A stretch of 64,000 bases of DNA, taken from CAWEQW01 sp963811365. Lineage in GTDB: Bacteria; Actinomycetota; Actinomycetes; Propionibacteriales; Nocardioidaceae. Under the pieces are notes generated by a model. It saw only the letters and a program-made list of their open reading frames with translations. It did no database searches and was not told the origin of the DNA. Of this stretch, positions 63,691 through 64,000 are shown one piece after another. Positions within the stretch are counted from its first letter, which is position 1. The number at the start of each line of letters is the position of its first letter. Location of the stretch: NCBI GenBank assembly GCA_963811365.1, contig CAWEQW010000007.1:62001-126000 (forward strand), read 5' to 3'. A program made the position numbers and the translations under genes.

Positions 63691-64000
63691 ATGGCGGAGA
63701 GAACCGTCCGGTCCGCCCGGGACCGGACGCGCGAAGAGCTGTACGACCTGATTCTGATGCGTGGAGAGACCACCCGGGCCGACCTCGCGCACCTGACCGG
63801 ACTGTCCCGGTCCACGATCAACCAGGCGGTCAGCCGGCTGCTCAGCGAGGGCCGGGTGACCGAGCTGGACGGCAGGTCCGGCGGTATCGGGTCCGGCAGC
63901 GGTCGTCCGGCCACCACGCTGCGGGCGGTGGCCTCCGGCGGAACGGTCGCCGGCATCGACTTCGGCCACAACCACATCTACGTCGCCCTCGGTGATCCGG
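63691..64000 (+). CDS. ROK-family transcriptional regulator (5' part, runs off the window)
   Basis: 103 residues seen. A winged-helix at about 15-65 (LILMRGETTRADLAHLTGLSRSTINQAVSRLLSEGRVTEL) is followed by GSGRPATTLRA and VAGIDFGHNHIYVAL, the start of the ROK sugar-kinase-like domain. Divergent from the GH3, so probably its repressor. ATG 63691 has no ribosome site and may be leaderless. Confidence 0.9.
   Translation, partial: MAERTVRSARDRTREELYDLILMRGETTRADLAHLTGLSRSTINQAVSRLLSEGRVTELDGRSGGIGSGSGRPATTLRAVASGGTVAGIDFGHNHIYVALGDP

Noticed and set aside
1..64000. tRNA or rRNA genes, CRISPR array, phage integrase or attachment site
   Set aside because: I scanned for typical T-loop and acceptor patterns, regular short repeats with spacers, and integrase motifs and saw none; a tRNA scan would settle this.

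Overview
This 64 kb window is chromosomal DNA from a high-GC actinobacterium. The organism is probably a Nocardioides-like member of the Propionibacteriales, inferred from gene content and codon style; no rRNA or marker gene is present to fix the taxon. I found no rRNA, tRNA or CRISPR array.

Layout. (1) 1-10.6 kb: the 5' part of an MFS exporter, a long-chain acyl-CoA ligase, a Gpi18-like mannosyltransferase with a probable frameshift, a graveyard of methyltransferase and IS3 pieces, two divergent c-di-GMP genes (a GGDEF-EAL protein and a CHASE3-like/PAS/GGDEF cyclase), and two small hypothetical proteins. (2) 11.1-34.3 kb: an accessory island. A LuxR-gene remnant abuts a divergent pair of paralogous two-domain beta-type proteins. 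One of the pair leads a four-gene run that ends in three giant uncharacterised proteins of 1239, 1352 and 2582 aa; the last carries LysM-like modules. An IS110 remnant follows. After it comes a TIR-transmembrane-WD40 gene that appears cut in two by an IS3-family element, and then a RipA-family membrane protein. (3) 34.8-44.9 kb: a VOC protein followed by a tightly packed ten-gene purine/ureide catabolic operon running from xanthine to ureidoglycolate, with an 8-oxoguanine/guanine deaminase-like gene inside it. (4) 45.0-49.3 kb, minus strand: a sugar ABC operon (clan-J glycosidase, binding lipoprotein, two permeases, no ATPase). (5) 49.6-54.2 kb: a dead MFS scrap, a repeat-rich promoter, cupin/NTF2-like/TPR-regulator genes, an SDR and a GNAT. 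(6) 54.5-58.4 kb: a small membrane protein, cydA (frameshifted) and cydB, then a CmtR-like ArsR regulator with a CDF metal exporter. (7) 58.5-64 kb: SppA, a strong hairpin terminator, a secreted GH3 with permuted domains, and a divergent ROK regulator running off the end.

How the genes work together. The purine operon supplies nitrogen and carbon by converting xanthine to urate, 5-hydroxyisourate, OHCU, allantoin, allantoate, and then ureidoglycolate plus urea. The ABC operon imports a sugar, probably a fructoside, and cleaves it in the cytoplasm. The ROK regulator probably controls the GH3. cydAB forms a bd-type quinol oxidase, and the ArsR/CDF pair handles a soft metal such as Cd or Pb. The giant-protein cluster has no function I can name and is the main candidate for an undescribed system. 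Its neighbours (TIR-WD40, RipA family, dead transposons) mark the area as a recombination-prone accessory region with possible defence genes. Several otherwise intact genes carry single-base frameshifts, so some may be sequencing errors.
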